Assembly (NCBI GenBank): GCA_963787135.1
Contig: CAWBBW010000025.1
Span: 1 to 64,000 of the forward strand
Length of the DNA stretch: 64,000 bases
Direction of reading: 5' to 3'
Source of the DNA: Roseiarcus sp963787135
Lineage (GTDB): Bacteria; Pseudomonadota; Alphaproteobacteria; Rhizobiales; Beijerinckiaceae
Shown: positions 54,536 to 63,239 of the stretch, piece by piece
How positions within the stretch are numbered: position 1 is the first letter of the stretch
Layout: each line of letters opens with the position of its first letter
Translations under genes and position numbers: made by a program
Notes under the pieces: generated by a model
The model's database searches: none
The model's input: the letters and a program-made list of their open reading frames with translations, nothing else
Told to the model about the DNA's origin: nothing

Positions 54536-57500
54536 CTACGCATGCTCCAGAACATCTTCATCTTTCACCGCTTCGCCCCGGCCGAGCGGTTCGAAATGTC
54601 CGAGATCCATCGTCTGGCCAGCGTCGGGTCCCGGCTTCTTGATGCGGAACCACGCCACATAGAGCGCCGGAAGGAAGACGAGGGTCAGAGCCGTTGCGCC
54701 CGCGAGGCCTCCCATGATTGCGTAGGCCATAGGACCCCAGAACACGGTCGGGGCGATCGGGATCATGCCCAGGATCGCTGCGGAAGCCGTGAGCAGGATC
54801 GGGCGGACCCGGTGACTGGTGGCGTCGACGACCGCGTCCCAGGGGTGGAGCCCCTTCGCCTTGTCCGTCTCGATCTGGTTGATCAGGATCACCGAGTTGC
54901 GAGCGATCATGCCGGTGAGCGCGAGCACGCCGAGGATCGCCACGAAACCGAGGGGCTTGTCGGCGATCAGCAAGGCCGCGACGACGCCGATCACGCCCAT
55001 TGGAGCGACGCTCAGCACGAGGAACACGCTGCTGAACCTCTGAAGCTGGAACATCAGCACCGTGAGCATGATGACGAGCATCAAAGGAACGACGGCGAGG
55101 ACCGAGGTCTGCGCCTTGTCGCTCTCCTCCACGCTTCCGCCGACGCTGACGTGGTATCCGCTCGGCAGGCTGGCGTTCAGCGCCGCGATCTGCGGCTTGA
55201 GCGACTGCACGACCGTCGCGGCCTGCGTGCCCGGCGCGAGATCGGCCTGCACCGTCACGGTGGGCAGCCGGTCCCGACGCCAGACAATCGGATATTCCTG
55301 GCCGTACTTGACGGAGGCGATCTGGCTCAGCGGAACGGTCTTCCCGTTCGGCAGCGGAACCTGAAGCGTCCGGATCGTCGACAGCGACATGCGCTCATCG
55401 GCGGAGGCCCGGACCAGCACATCGACCAGCCAGATCCCGCTGCGCACCTGCGTCGCCGTGACGCCGGACACGACGGCGTTTACAGCCAGAGCCAGTTCCT
55501 GCGAGCTCAGGCCGAGGAGACGGGCCTGATCCTGGTCGACCTGGATCCTGACCGTCCGGGCGGGGCCAATCCAGTTGTAGTTGACGTTCGCGGCGCCGGG
55601 GGCGGATCCCACGAGCTCGGCCACCCGCGATGCGATGGCGCGCACCTGCTCCGTATCGCGCCCGCTGACCCGGTATTGGAGCGGCCATCCGACAGGCGGA
55701 CCCAGCTCTAGCGGGTAGACCCGGCCGACAACGTTCGGGAAATCGGCGGCCAACGCCCGCTCGAGCTTCGCCTTCACGCGTTCGCGCTGCTCGAGCCCTT
55801 TGGTAACGACCACGGCCTGCGAGAAAAAGTCGTTCGGGAGCTGCACATTCAGGGGCAAATAGAACCGGACGGCGCCCTCACCGACATATGTGCTCCAATG
55901 ATCGACGTCCTGATCGTCCTTCAGAAGCTTGTCCAGTCGGGCCGAGACGTCCTTTGTCGCGGTGATGGACGCGTTTTCCGGCAGCTGCAGGTCCACCAGG
56001 AGTTCGGGGCGATCGGACGACGGAAAGAATTGCTGCGGAACGAAGCCCATTCCGTATAGCCCCAACCCGAACAGGGCGAGCGTCGCGACGACCGTGACCC
56101 AGCGGGCTTGCATCGCCATCGCGAGGAACCTGCGGAAGACGCGCATGATCGGGCCGGGCTCCTCCGGATGCGCCGTCTTGGGCTTCTTGAGCACCCAGAC
56201 ACCCAGGAGGGGCGTAAACAGGGCCGCGACGCACCACGACCCGATCAGTGCGATGGCGACGACAGCGAAGATCGAGAAGGTGTATTCGCCCGCGGCGCTG
56301 TGTGCGAAACCGATGGGGACGAACGCCGCGATCGTCACAAGCGTGCCGGCCAACCTCGGAAACGCGGTCGAGCTATAGGCGAACGTGGCCGCCTGCTCCT
56401 TCTCGTCGCCCCGTTCGAGCCGCGTGACCATCGATTCGATGGTGATCATGGCGTCGTCGACGAGGAGACCAAGCGAGATGATGAGGGCGCCGAGAGAGAT
56501 CCGCTGAAGGTCGATTCCGACCGACATCATCGTCACGAACACCGCCGCCAGGACGAGCGGGATCGAGAGAGCCACCACCGCGCCGGCGCGCAGGCCGAGG
56601 GCAACCAGGCTGACGCCGAGGACGATGGCGATGGCCTCCCACAGCGCCTCCATGAAATCGGCGACCGCGTGTTCGACGGTGACCGGCTGGTCGGCAATGA
56701 GCGTCGGCTCGATGCCAACCGGCAGATTCGCCTTGATCTCGGTCATGGCGCGCTCGACGTTGCGGCCGAGGGCGAGGATGTCGCCGCCCTTGCGCATGGC
56801 GATCGCGAGACCGATGCCTTGTCGTCCGTTCACGCGGAACATCGGCTGGGCCGGGTCGGCAGGGCCGCGGGTGACGCGCGCGATGTCGCCCAGACGAATG
56901 ATCCGGCCGTTCGCGACGAAGTTTACCGCGAGGATGTCTTGTTCGGACCGGAACGCGCCCGAGACGCGGACGAGGATTTTTTCATCCCCGGTCTGCACCA
57001 CGCCCTGAGGCGTGACGGCGTTCTGGGCGTTGAGGGCGGCGATCAGTGCGGCGCGGTCGATCCCGAGACCCGCCAGCTGCTCGGTCGAGAACTCCACATT
57101 GATGCGCTCGTCCTGAGCCCCGAGGACGTCGATCTTCGAGATGTCCGGCAGCTCGAGGAGCTGCTTGCGGACGTCGTCCACGGCGTCCTTCAGCTCCCGA
57201 TGGCTGAACCCATCGGCGGTGAAGCCATAGACGATGCCGTAGGTGTCGCCGAACTCGTCGTTGAAGCCGGGGCCCACGATGCCTTGCGGCAACTCGTTGC
57301 GGATATCGCCCACCTTTTTGCGCACCTGATACCAGATGTCAGGCACTCGAGCCGCAGGCGTCGAATTTTTCAGGTTGACGAAGACCGTGGCCTGGCCGGG
57401 GGTCGTGTAGCTCTTCAGGTAGTCGAGGTTTGGCGTCTCCTCGAGCTTGCGCTCGAGGCGGTCGGTGATCTGCTCGAGCGTGTCGCCGACCGTGGCGCCG

Positions 57501-57664
57501 GGCCACGCGACCTGCACCACCATGGTCTTGACGGTGAAGTCCGGATCCTCGCTGCGCCCGAGCCGGAGGTACGACCAGACGCCCGCGACCACGATGACCA
57601 GCATAAAATAGGTCACCAGCGAACGATGGCGGATCGCCCAATCGGTGAGGTTGAAGCGGTTCAT
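54536..57664 (-). CDS. RND-family efflux transporter permease
   Basis: 1042 aa, the family's usual length, with twelve membrane helices and two large periplasmic loops. The proton-relay Asp pair is in GLLVDDAMITIESM (helix 4). It uses the proton gradient to expel drugs, detergents or similar compounds through an outer-membrane channel. No TolC-type gene lies in the window. ATGA overlap with the adaptor gene upstream; under control of the TetR operators at 58830-59025. Confidence 0.94.
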   Translation of the reverse strand: MNRFNLTDWAIRHRSLVTYFMLVIVVAGVWSYLRLGRSEDPDFTVKTMVVQVAWPGATVGDTLEQITDRLERKLEETPNLDYLKSYTTPGQATVFVNLKNSTPAARVPDIWYQVRKKVGDIRNELPQGIVGPGFNDEFGDTYGIVYGFTADGFSHRELKDAVDDVRKQLLELPDISKIDVLGAQDERINVEFSTEQLAGLGIDRAALIAALNAQNAVTPQGVVQTGDEKILVRVSGAFRSEQDILAVNFVANGRIIRLGDIARVTRGPADPAQPMFRVNGRQGIGLAIAMRKGGDILALGRNVERAMTEIKANLPVGIEPTLIADQPVTVEHAVADFMEALWEAIAIVLGVSLVALGLRAGAVVALSIPLVLAAVFVTMMSVGIDLQRISLGALIISLGLLVDDAMITIESMVTRLERGDEKEQAATFAYSSTAFPRLAGTLVTIAAFVPIGFAHSAAGEYTFSIFAVVAIALIGSWCVAALFTPLLGVWVLKKPKTAHPEEPGPIMRVFRRFLAMAMQARWVTVVATLALFGLGLYGMGFVPQQFFPSSDRPELLVDLQLPENASITATKDVSARLDKLLKDDQDVDHWSTYVGEGAVRFYLPLNVQLPNDFFSQAVVVTKGLEQRERVKAKLERALAADFPNVVGRVYPLELGPPVGWPLQYRVSGRDTEQVRAIASRVAELVGSAPGAANVNYNWIGPARTVRIQVDQDQARLLGLSSQELALAVNAVVSGVTATQVRSGIWLVDVLVRASADERMSLSTIRTLQVPLPNGKTVPLSQIASVKYGQEYPIVWRRDRLPTVTVQADLAPGTQAATVVQSLKPQIAALNASLPSGYHVSVGGSVEESDKAQTSVLAVVPLMLVIMLTVLMFQLQRFSSVFLVLSVAPMGVIGVVAALLIADKPLGFVAILGVLALTGMIARNSVILINQIETDKAKGLHPWDAVVDATSHRVRPILLTASAAILGMIPIAPTVFWGPMAYAIMGGLAGATALTLVFLPALYVAWFRIKKPGPDAGQTMDLGHFEPLGRGEAVKDEDVLEHA

Positions 57665-58738
57665 GAGGCTGCTCCCTGGAGGCGGACCTTCTGGCCGGGG
57701 TGCAGCGTCTGCACGCCGGCGGTGACGACGAACTCACCTGTATTCAGCCCTTTGCTGATCACCACGTCGGCCTGGTCGTATCGAGCGACCTCTACGCCGC
57801 GCAGGGACACCGTCTTGCTCTTTGGATCGACTATCCACACGGCCGGACGCCCGTCGGTCTCGGTGAGCGCGCTCGCCGGCACCTCGACGCCGGGCGGCGC
57901 GGTCAGCCGGATGCGGCCGAGCACAGTGTCTCCGAGCTTCATGCCCGGCGGCGGATCGGTGATCCCGACCTTGACCTGAAACGTCCGGGTCGTGGAATCC
58001 GCCTGGGGCGCAATCTCCCGCACCTCGCCGGTCGCCTTCACCTGCGGGTCGTTGGTGAGGGCGATCTCGACGTGCGGGTCCTGCGGCGGGCCATTCCGGA
58101 TGAGTTGCTCGGGGACGTCGAAGACGGCGTCGCGTCCGCCCTCACGCGCGAGCTGCGCAACCATCTGCCCGGCGCGCACGACCTCGCCAGGTTCGGCGCC
58201 GACCGCGGTGACAGCGCCCGGAGCGTCGGCAGCCAACACCGTGTAGCTCTGCTGTTCCCGCGCGGTCCGCGCCTGCGCTTGAGCGGAGTTCGACCTGAGC
58301 CTGGGCGGTCAGGAGCCTCTGCTCAGCGTCGTCGAAATTGGCGCGGGGGGTCCAGCCATCCTTCAGGAGTTGCTGTTGCCGCGAGAAGATGAGGCGCGCC
58401 TCGGCCAGCGTCGCCTCGGCCGAGGCGAGATTGGCTTCCGCCGATTGCCGCGCGTTCTGCTGGATCTGCGGATCGAGCCTGGCGACAATCTGGCCTGCGG
58501 CGACCTTGTCGCCCACGTGAACGGGCCGCTCGATCATCCGTCCGTCGAGGCGAAAAGCGAGGCTGGCCTCATCCTTCGCGCGGACCTGGCCGGTGAGCGA
58601 AACGATCTCGCCTTCCGCGCCATCATGGACGGTGACCGTCCGAACCGGCCTGGCCTCCGAGGTCGGCGGCGCCGCTTGATTGCAGCCCGTAACGGCCGCC
58701 GCGATCAGGGCCGCTATTGCAATTCGAGACGTGAACAT
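57661..58738 (-). pseudogene. RND efflux periplasmic adaptor (membrane-fusion protein), single-base frameshift
   Basis: Lipoprotein signal at the start (MFTSRIAIAALIAAAVTGC, lipobox Cys19). The lipoyl and hairpin domains then run in one frame to AQAQVE. The frame changes at about 58280-58292, where one surplus base is present. Dropping it joins AQAQVE to SAQAQARTAREQQSYTVL and the intact beta-barrel half, ending at 57661. Corrected length about 359 aa. It links the inner-membrane permease to an outer-membrane channel. The downstream half is fully conserved, so this is a recent mutation or a sequence error. Confidence 0.85.
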
Positions 58739-58829
58739 TGGCGCCGCCTTTCGCAGGAACGCTAAAGTGAGCTTCTGCCTGCAAGAGCTGGACGACCGGG
58801 TTGCGCTGAGGTGCTCTGGCCGCCGGAAA

Positions 58830-58875
58830 CTTGCATTACATAGTGCAGTGTATTGAATTGCACTAGTAAGTGCAA
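58830..58875. promoter_or_regulatory. TetR operator module, copy A (RND side)
   Basis: 46 bp nearly identical to 58980-59025. It contains the perfect inverted repeat TTGCACT-AGTA-AGTGCAA (58858-58875) and, just before it, an imperfect one (TTACATAGTGCAGTGTATT, 58835-58853). It lies 92 bp upstream of the adaptor start, so it is placed to repress the RND operon. Confidence 0.7.
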
Positions 58876-58979
58876 CAATGATTTTCAGATGGGCCTTCAA
58901 AAAAATTCGATCAACTATTCCTGGCTGGGCATGGCGGCCCGAACCCGTGGGAGTCGCGCCGGCGCGCCTCACCTCCGGG

Positions 58980-59025
58980 CTTGCATTACATAGCACTGTG
59001 TATTAAGTTGCACTTCTAAGTGCAA
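58980..59025. promoter_or_regulatory. TetR operator module, copy B (regulator side)
   Basis: Direct repeat of copy A, 150 bp away. Inverted repeat TTGCACT-TCTA-AGTGCAA (59008-59025), preceded by TTACATAGCACTGTGTATT. It ends 13 bp before the TetR ATG, so binding would block transcription or translation start of the regulator (autoregulation). Confidence 0.7.
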
Positions 59026-59038
59026 AAGGACTCTTGTG

Positions 59039-59704
59039 ATGGAGCTTCCAAAAACATCGAACGGGACGGTCCCGAAGGTCATTGCCCGCGGGGCATCGCG
59101 GGAAGCGATCGTTGAAGCCGCCACTCGCCTGTTCCTGGAACACGGGTTTGGTTCGGTGAGCATGGACGAACTGGCCGAGGCCGCCGGCCTGGCCAGGCGG
59201 ACGCTGTACAACCAGTTCACGAGCAAGGAGGAAATCTTCCGCGAGATGCTCCTCAGGGTGTCGGGGCACCTCGAGGAGGTATTTCCGCCTGGCATTGAAA
59301 CCCAAGGCGGCGTCGAGGAGGTGCTGCGCCTCATCGCGCGCATGATTCTCGAGCTCCACGGGCGCCCGGAATACCTCGGGTTCCTGCGCATGGTGGTTGC
59401 CGACGCCCGCCAGTTTCCCTGGATAGCGGAGGAGTTCGCCGCCGTCATGGACCCTCAAACCGAGCGGCTCGCGCGATACCTCGCCCACTTGACTGCCTTA
59501 GGCGTGCTTGAATGTCACAATCCTACGCTGGCGGCTCACCAGTTCATGGGGATCCTCAACGAATTCTCTCTGTGGCCCTGGATGATGGGTCGCGAGCGCC
59601 TGGCGGTCCCCGCCGAAGAGGTTGTCGAAGAGACAGTCCGGATGTTCCTTCGAAATTACCGCCGCCCGCGCTCGGACGAAGCGCATCATGACGCCGCCGC
59701 ATGA
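59039..59704 (+). CDS. TetR/AcrR-family repressor of the RND efflux operon
   Basis: 221 aa. The N-terminal helix-turn-helix (residues about 18-62) reads ATRLFLEHGFGSVSMDELAE then AAGLARRTLYNQFTSKEEIF. The C-terminal ligand domain is helical, AefR-like. ATG 59039 (8 nt after aaagga) was preferred; an adjacent GTG at 59036 is possible. It is divergent from the RND adaptor/permease operon, with two operator modules between them, the classical layout for efflux control. Confidence 0.93.
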   Translation: MELPKTSNGTVPKVIARGASREAIVEAATRLFLEHGFGSVSMDELAEAAGLARRTLYNQFTSKEEIFREMLLRVSGHLEEVFPPGIETQGGVEEVLRLIARMILELHGRPEYLGFLRMVVADARQFPWIAEEFAAVMDPQTERLARYLAHLTALGVLECHNPTLAAHQFMGILNEFSLWPWMMGRERLAVPAEEVVEETVRMFLRNYRRPRSDEAHHDAAA

Positions 59705-60009
59705 TTACAGCTCATCTCGTGATATAAGTTCCGTCTATCGGGGTCGATCGCAAAAGAGAGTACCGCTGGCAGGAAAACCGCTCGACGCGCCTGCCGGAGA
59801 TTGTGCTAGATTGCACGGCGTCTGAGGGCGGCCGTGTCGAAGACCCGGAAGATTCCCAGCGATAAGCGGCCTTCGCCGCGAGTTCGTTGAACCACGAGTT
59901 CGCGCGCTGCCGCCAGGCTCGCACCGACCGACTTTACGTTCAAAACGAAAGCAGATGATGGCGGAGCGCAGCTGACTTTATCGGGGCCGCTTGCACGGAC
60001 TGTACGACA
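59705..60009. other. Intergenic region, 305 bp, no gene seen
   Basis: It lies between the TetR gene and lutA on the same strand. I see no ORF with coding character, no repeat and no strong hairpin. It presumably contains the lut promoter, which I cannot place. Confidence 0.35.
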
Positions 60010-60753
60010 ATGCGCATCGGGCTTTTCATCCCTTGCTACATCGACGCCTTTTTCCCAGAGGTCGGCATCGCGACACTGGAGCTCCTGGAGCGGTTCGATC
60101 ACGAGGTCGTCTATCCGCGTGACCAGACCTGCTGCGGACAGCCGATGGCGAACAGCGGGTTCAACGCCGATTGCGCCGCCACCGAAGCGTTGTTCGTGCG
60201 GAATTTTTCCGGCTTCGACTATGTCGTCGCTCCCTCCGGCAGCTGTGTGCACCACGTGCGCGACAATTTTGATGCGGTCGAACAGACGGCCGAGGTCAAA
60301 GAAGTTCGCACCCGCACCTACGAACTTGTCGAATTCCTGCACGACATCCAAAAGGCCGATGCGTTTCCATGGGCCAAGTTTCCGCACCGGGTCGGATTGC
60401 ACAACAGCTGCGGCACGCTGCGGCAGCTCAAACACGCGTCGCCCTCGGAATTGCGCGAGCCGTTCTATTCCAAGCCTTTGGATCTTCTGTCCAAGGTCGA
60501 AGGTATCGAGTTCGTCACGCCGTCGCGGCCCGATGAGTGCTGTGGCTTCGGCGGCACTTTCTCGGTCTTCGAGGAGGTCGTCTCCGCGAAGATGGGCTAT
60601 GACAAGGTCAGTGATCATGCTCGCGCCGGCGCCGAGTACATCGTGTCGGCCGACACCTCCTGTCTGATGCACCAGCAGGGCTGCGCCGAGCGGATCGGCG
60701 TCCCAATAAAGTTCATCCATGTCGCCGAGATCCTGAACGGAGCCAGCGCATGA
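60010..60753 (+). CDS. lutA: L-lactate utilisation protein LutA (Fe-S, CCG-domain)
   Basis: 247 aa with two cysteine-rich CCG domains: IPCYIDAFFPEVG ... QTCCGQPMANSG, and HNSCGTLRQL ... DECCGFGGTFSV. With LutB and LutC it forms a cytosolic Fe-S complex that oxidises L-lactate to pyruvate. The start is near-canonical for LutA/YkgE. ATGA overlap with lutB. Confidence 0.95.
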   Translation: MRIGLFIPCYIDAFFPEVGIATLELLERFDHEVVYPRDQTCCGQPMANSGFNADCAATEALFVRNFSGFDYVVAPSGSCVHHVRDNFDAVEQTAEVKEVRTRTYELVEFLHDIQKADAFPWAKFPHRVGLHNSCGTLRQLKHASPSELREPFYSKPLDLLSKVEGIEFVTPSRPDECCGFGGTFSVFEEVVSAKMGYDKVSDHARAGAEYIVSADTSCLMHQQGCAERIGVPIKFIHVAEILNGASA

Positions 60754-62288
60754 GCGACCCGCCCGGCATGCTGCATCCCGAGCTGCTGGCGAAGGGCGGT
60801 GCAGATTCGATCGAGCGCGACGGCCGCCGCCTGGATCATGCTGAAGGAAGCTCGAAGCCGTTGCGGGCGACACCCGAACCGCAGCCGCGCGGCGCAAAGA
60901 TCCACGGCAATCGACCAGTCGACCAGGCGGAAGCGGCCGCCCGCTTCATTGCTGCGCCCGAGCACGAGAAGATGCATGACGAGCGGCTCTGGGATTTGCG
61001 GCAGAAGCGCGACCGCGAAATGCATGGCATTCCCGAGTGGGAGGAGCTTCGGTCGCTTGCTTCCGCAATCAAGGAGCACACGCTCACCCGCCTCGACGAA
61101 TACCTCGATCGGTTCGAGGCCAACGCGCGCTCGAACGGTGTCCATGTGCATTGGGCGCGCGACGCGGCGGAGCATAACCGGATCGTCCACGGCATTCTCA
61201 AGGACCACGGCGCCAAATCCCTGATCAAGAGCAAGTCAATGCTCACCGAGGAATGCGGTTTCCGGCCCTACATGGCCTCGGTCGGCATCGAGGTGATTGA
61301 GACGGACCTCGGCGAGCGCATCCAGCAGCTCGACAACGAAGATCCGAGCCACGTGGTCGTGCCTGCGGTGCACAAGCTGAGAACCGACGTCGCGCAGGTC
61401 TTCTCCAGGACGATCGGAACCGATCCCGGCAACAGCGACGTGCACTACCTGGCGGAATCGCAGCGTGAGGCGACCCGTCCGTTGATCCTCAAAGCCGACG
61501 CCGGGATGACCGGGTGCAATTTCGCGGTCGCCGAGACTGGCAGCGCTGTCGTCTGTACCAACGAAGGCAATGCCGATCTCTCGGCCAACGTGCCGAAACT
61601 GCATATCGCCTCTGTAGGCATCGAGAAAATCATCCCGCGGCTTGAGCATCTTGCGGTGTTCGTGCGGCTCTTGTCGCGCAGCGCGCTGGGCTCGCCGATA
61701 ACGCAATACACCTCGCACTTCCGTGGCCCTCGAGAGGGCGGCGAGATGCACTTCGTGCTCGTCGACAACGGTCGCTCAGAGCGTCTCGGCATGACGGAGT
61801 TCTGGACATCGCTCAAATGCATCCGCTGCGGCGCGTGCATGAACACCTGCCCGGTCTATCGGCGCAGCGGGGGCCTAAGCTACGGCGCCACCTATTCCGG
61901 TCCCATTGGCCTCATCATCGATCCGACCTTCAACGCGCGCAAATACAGCAATCTGCCATTCGCCTCCACGCTTAATGGAAGCTGCAGCAATGTCTGTCCG
62001 GTGAAGATCAACATTCACGAGCAGATCTACGCCTGGCGGCGTGAACTCGTGAAGCGGCACGAGGTCCCGTTCGCCAAGAAAGCCGCGATGAAGGCGGCCG
62101 GCGAGCTGCTCTCGCGCCCGGCGACCTATCGTGCTGCGATCGCAGCGGCCGACATCGCACTCGCCCATCTGCCGCGCTTCGTCATCTACAACGGCCTCAA
62201 CGCCTGGGGTAAACATCGCGAGGTCCCGCATCCGCCCAAGCAGTCTTTCCACAGCTGGCATCGTGCGAATCGCGGAGACAAGGGATGA
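60750..62288 (+). CDS. lutB: L-lactate utilisation protein LutB (Fe-S electron carrier)
   Basis: 512 aa. A LUD domain (about residues 70-330) is followed by ferredoxin-type clusters: C357-C360-C363 with C367 (CIRCGACMNTCP), and C412/C416 (GSCSNVCPVKI). The first ~60 residues (MSDPPGMLHPELLAKGGADS onwards) are extra compared with usual LutB proteins, which begin close to the AARFIAAPEHEKMHDERLWD segment. The ATGA junction with lutA and clean reading frame support the long form. Confidence 0.93.
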   Translation: MSDPPGMLHPELLAKGGADSIERDGRRLDHAEGSSKPLRATPEPQPRGAKIHGNRPVDQAEAAARFIAAPEHEKMHDERLWDLRQKRDREMHGIPEWEELRSLASAIKEHTLTRLDEYLDRFEANARSNGVHVHWARDAAEHNRIVHGILKDHGAKSLIKSKSMLTEECGFRPYMASVGIEVIETDLGERIQQLDNEDPSHVVVPAVHKLRTDVAQVFSRTIGTDPGNSDVHYLAESQREATRPLILKADAGMTGCNFAVAETGSAVVCTNEGNADLSANVPKLHIASVGIEKIIPRLEHLAVFVRLLSRSALGSPITQYTSHFRGPREGGEMHFVLVDNGRSERLGMTEFWTSLKCIRCGACMNTCPVYRRSGGLSYGATYSGPIGLIIDPTFNARKYSNLPFASTLNGSCSNVCPVKINIHEQIYAWRRELVKRHEVPFAKKAAMKAAGELLSRPATYRAAIAAADIALAHLPRFVIYNGLNAWGKHREVPHPPKQSFHSWHRANRGDKG

Positions 62289-62896
62289 GCAGCCGCGACG
62301 AGATTTTCGCAACGATCCGCGCCAACCGGCCGCAGGTCGACCGGCCGCTGCCAACAGTTCCTTTGTTCGACGCCAGCCCGCCGCCTTCCCTTTTGGCAGC
62401 ATTCAGAGAGAGCCTTGAGCGCATGGGCGGGCTGTTTCTTGATCCGCCGGCGGCAGGCGATGTCCTCGCGCCGGTTCGAACAAGAATCGCCAGCGCTAAA
62501 ATCGTGTGCTCAATGGCGCCGGAAATCGAGGGCAACCTGGACATTGCCCGGATTAGCGCCCCGCAGGATCTGGCGGACGTCGATTTCGCGATTGTACGCG
62601 CCGCTTTCGCAGTCGCGGAGACCGGCTCGATCCTCCTCGGCGACAAGGACCTCCGCGTCAATGCCGTCGCTTATCTCGCGCAGCACCTGATCGTTCTGCT
62701 CGACCCCGCCGACATCGTCGTCAACCTCCATCACGCTTATCGCCGGCCGGAGCTTCGAAACGGCAACTATGCCGCCTTCCACACCGGTCCATCGGCCACG
62801 GCAGATATCGAGGGGGTATTGATTCACGGCGCCCAGGGCGTGCGCTCGCTTTCCGTCCTGCCCGTCGCACGAGAGCGGGCGCTGTCCAGCAGCTGA
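62285..62896 (+). CDS. lutC: L-lactate utilisation protein LutC (LUD domain)
   Basis: 203 aa, LUD-domain protein with the typical FAVAETGSILLGDKDLRVNA and NYAAFHTGPSATADIEGVLI segments. ATGA overlap with lutB; last gene of the lut operon. Followed by copy 2 of the CCTGTTA element, 46 nt after its stop. Confidence 0.94.
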   Translation: MSSRDEIFATIRANRPQVDRPLPTVPLFDASPPPSLLAAFRESLERMGGLFLDPPAAGDVLAPVRTRIASAKIVCSMAPEIEGNLDIARISAPQDLADVDFAIVRAAFAVAETGSILLGDKDLRVNAVAYLAQHLIVLLDPADIVVNLHHAYRRPELRNGNYAAFHTGPSATADIEGVLIHGAQGVRSLSVLPVARERALSSS

Positions 62897-63239
62897 TTCC
62901 ACCTGACCCTTTGGCGCCGCCTTTCGCAGTCCCTCATCCTCGGACGCATGCGCCGGCTGCATAGCACAAATGCAAAATGTGCGACTTGCACGGCGGCTCG
63001 CTCACCCTATTTAACCACCTGTTACCTTCCTGATAGTTCCGAATTATCGCCCTGTTACGACCCTGTTATTTTACTCTCGTGACGCATCGAGAGTTTTCTG
63101 GAATCGATTGAAAATATTGATCTTTGCCATTCGACAGCTCGCGCAGAAATCGCGAGCGCTCCCTGTTCTCTCCCTGCTAGCAGGGAGTTCAGCCGCGGCC
63201 GCTGGCCGCCGGACCGAATCCAAGCCATGCGAAATGGCC
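62897..63239. other. Intergenic region, 343 bp, between convergent lutC and ligA
   Basis: Almost entirely occupied by copy 2 of the CCTGTTA element (62942-63187). No gene seen. The 18-bp palindrome at 63170-63187 and a 7-bp hairpin (63137-63157) lie on the ligA side and might help end ligA transcription, but no T-run is present. Confidence 0.6.
62942..63187 (+). repeat. CCTGTTA phased-repeat intergenic element, copy 2
   Basis: Homologue of 27521-27765. A GGACGCATGCG...GCATAG block is followed by CCTGTTA/CCTGATA units starting at 63018, 63029, 63051 and 63062 (spacings 11, 22, 11 bp), GGAATCGATTGAAA at 63100, CCTGTTC at 63162 and the palindrome CTCCCTGCTAGCAGGGAG at 63170-63187, whose CCTGCTA unit is again 11 bp on. 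Confidence 0.75.
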
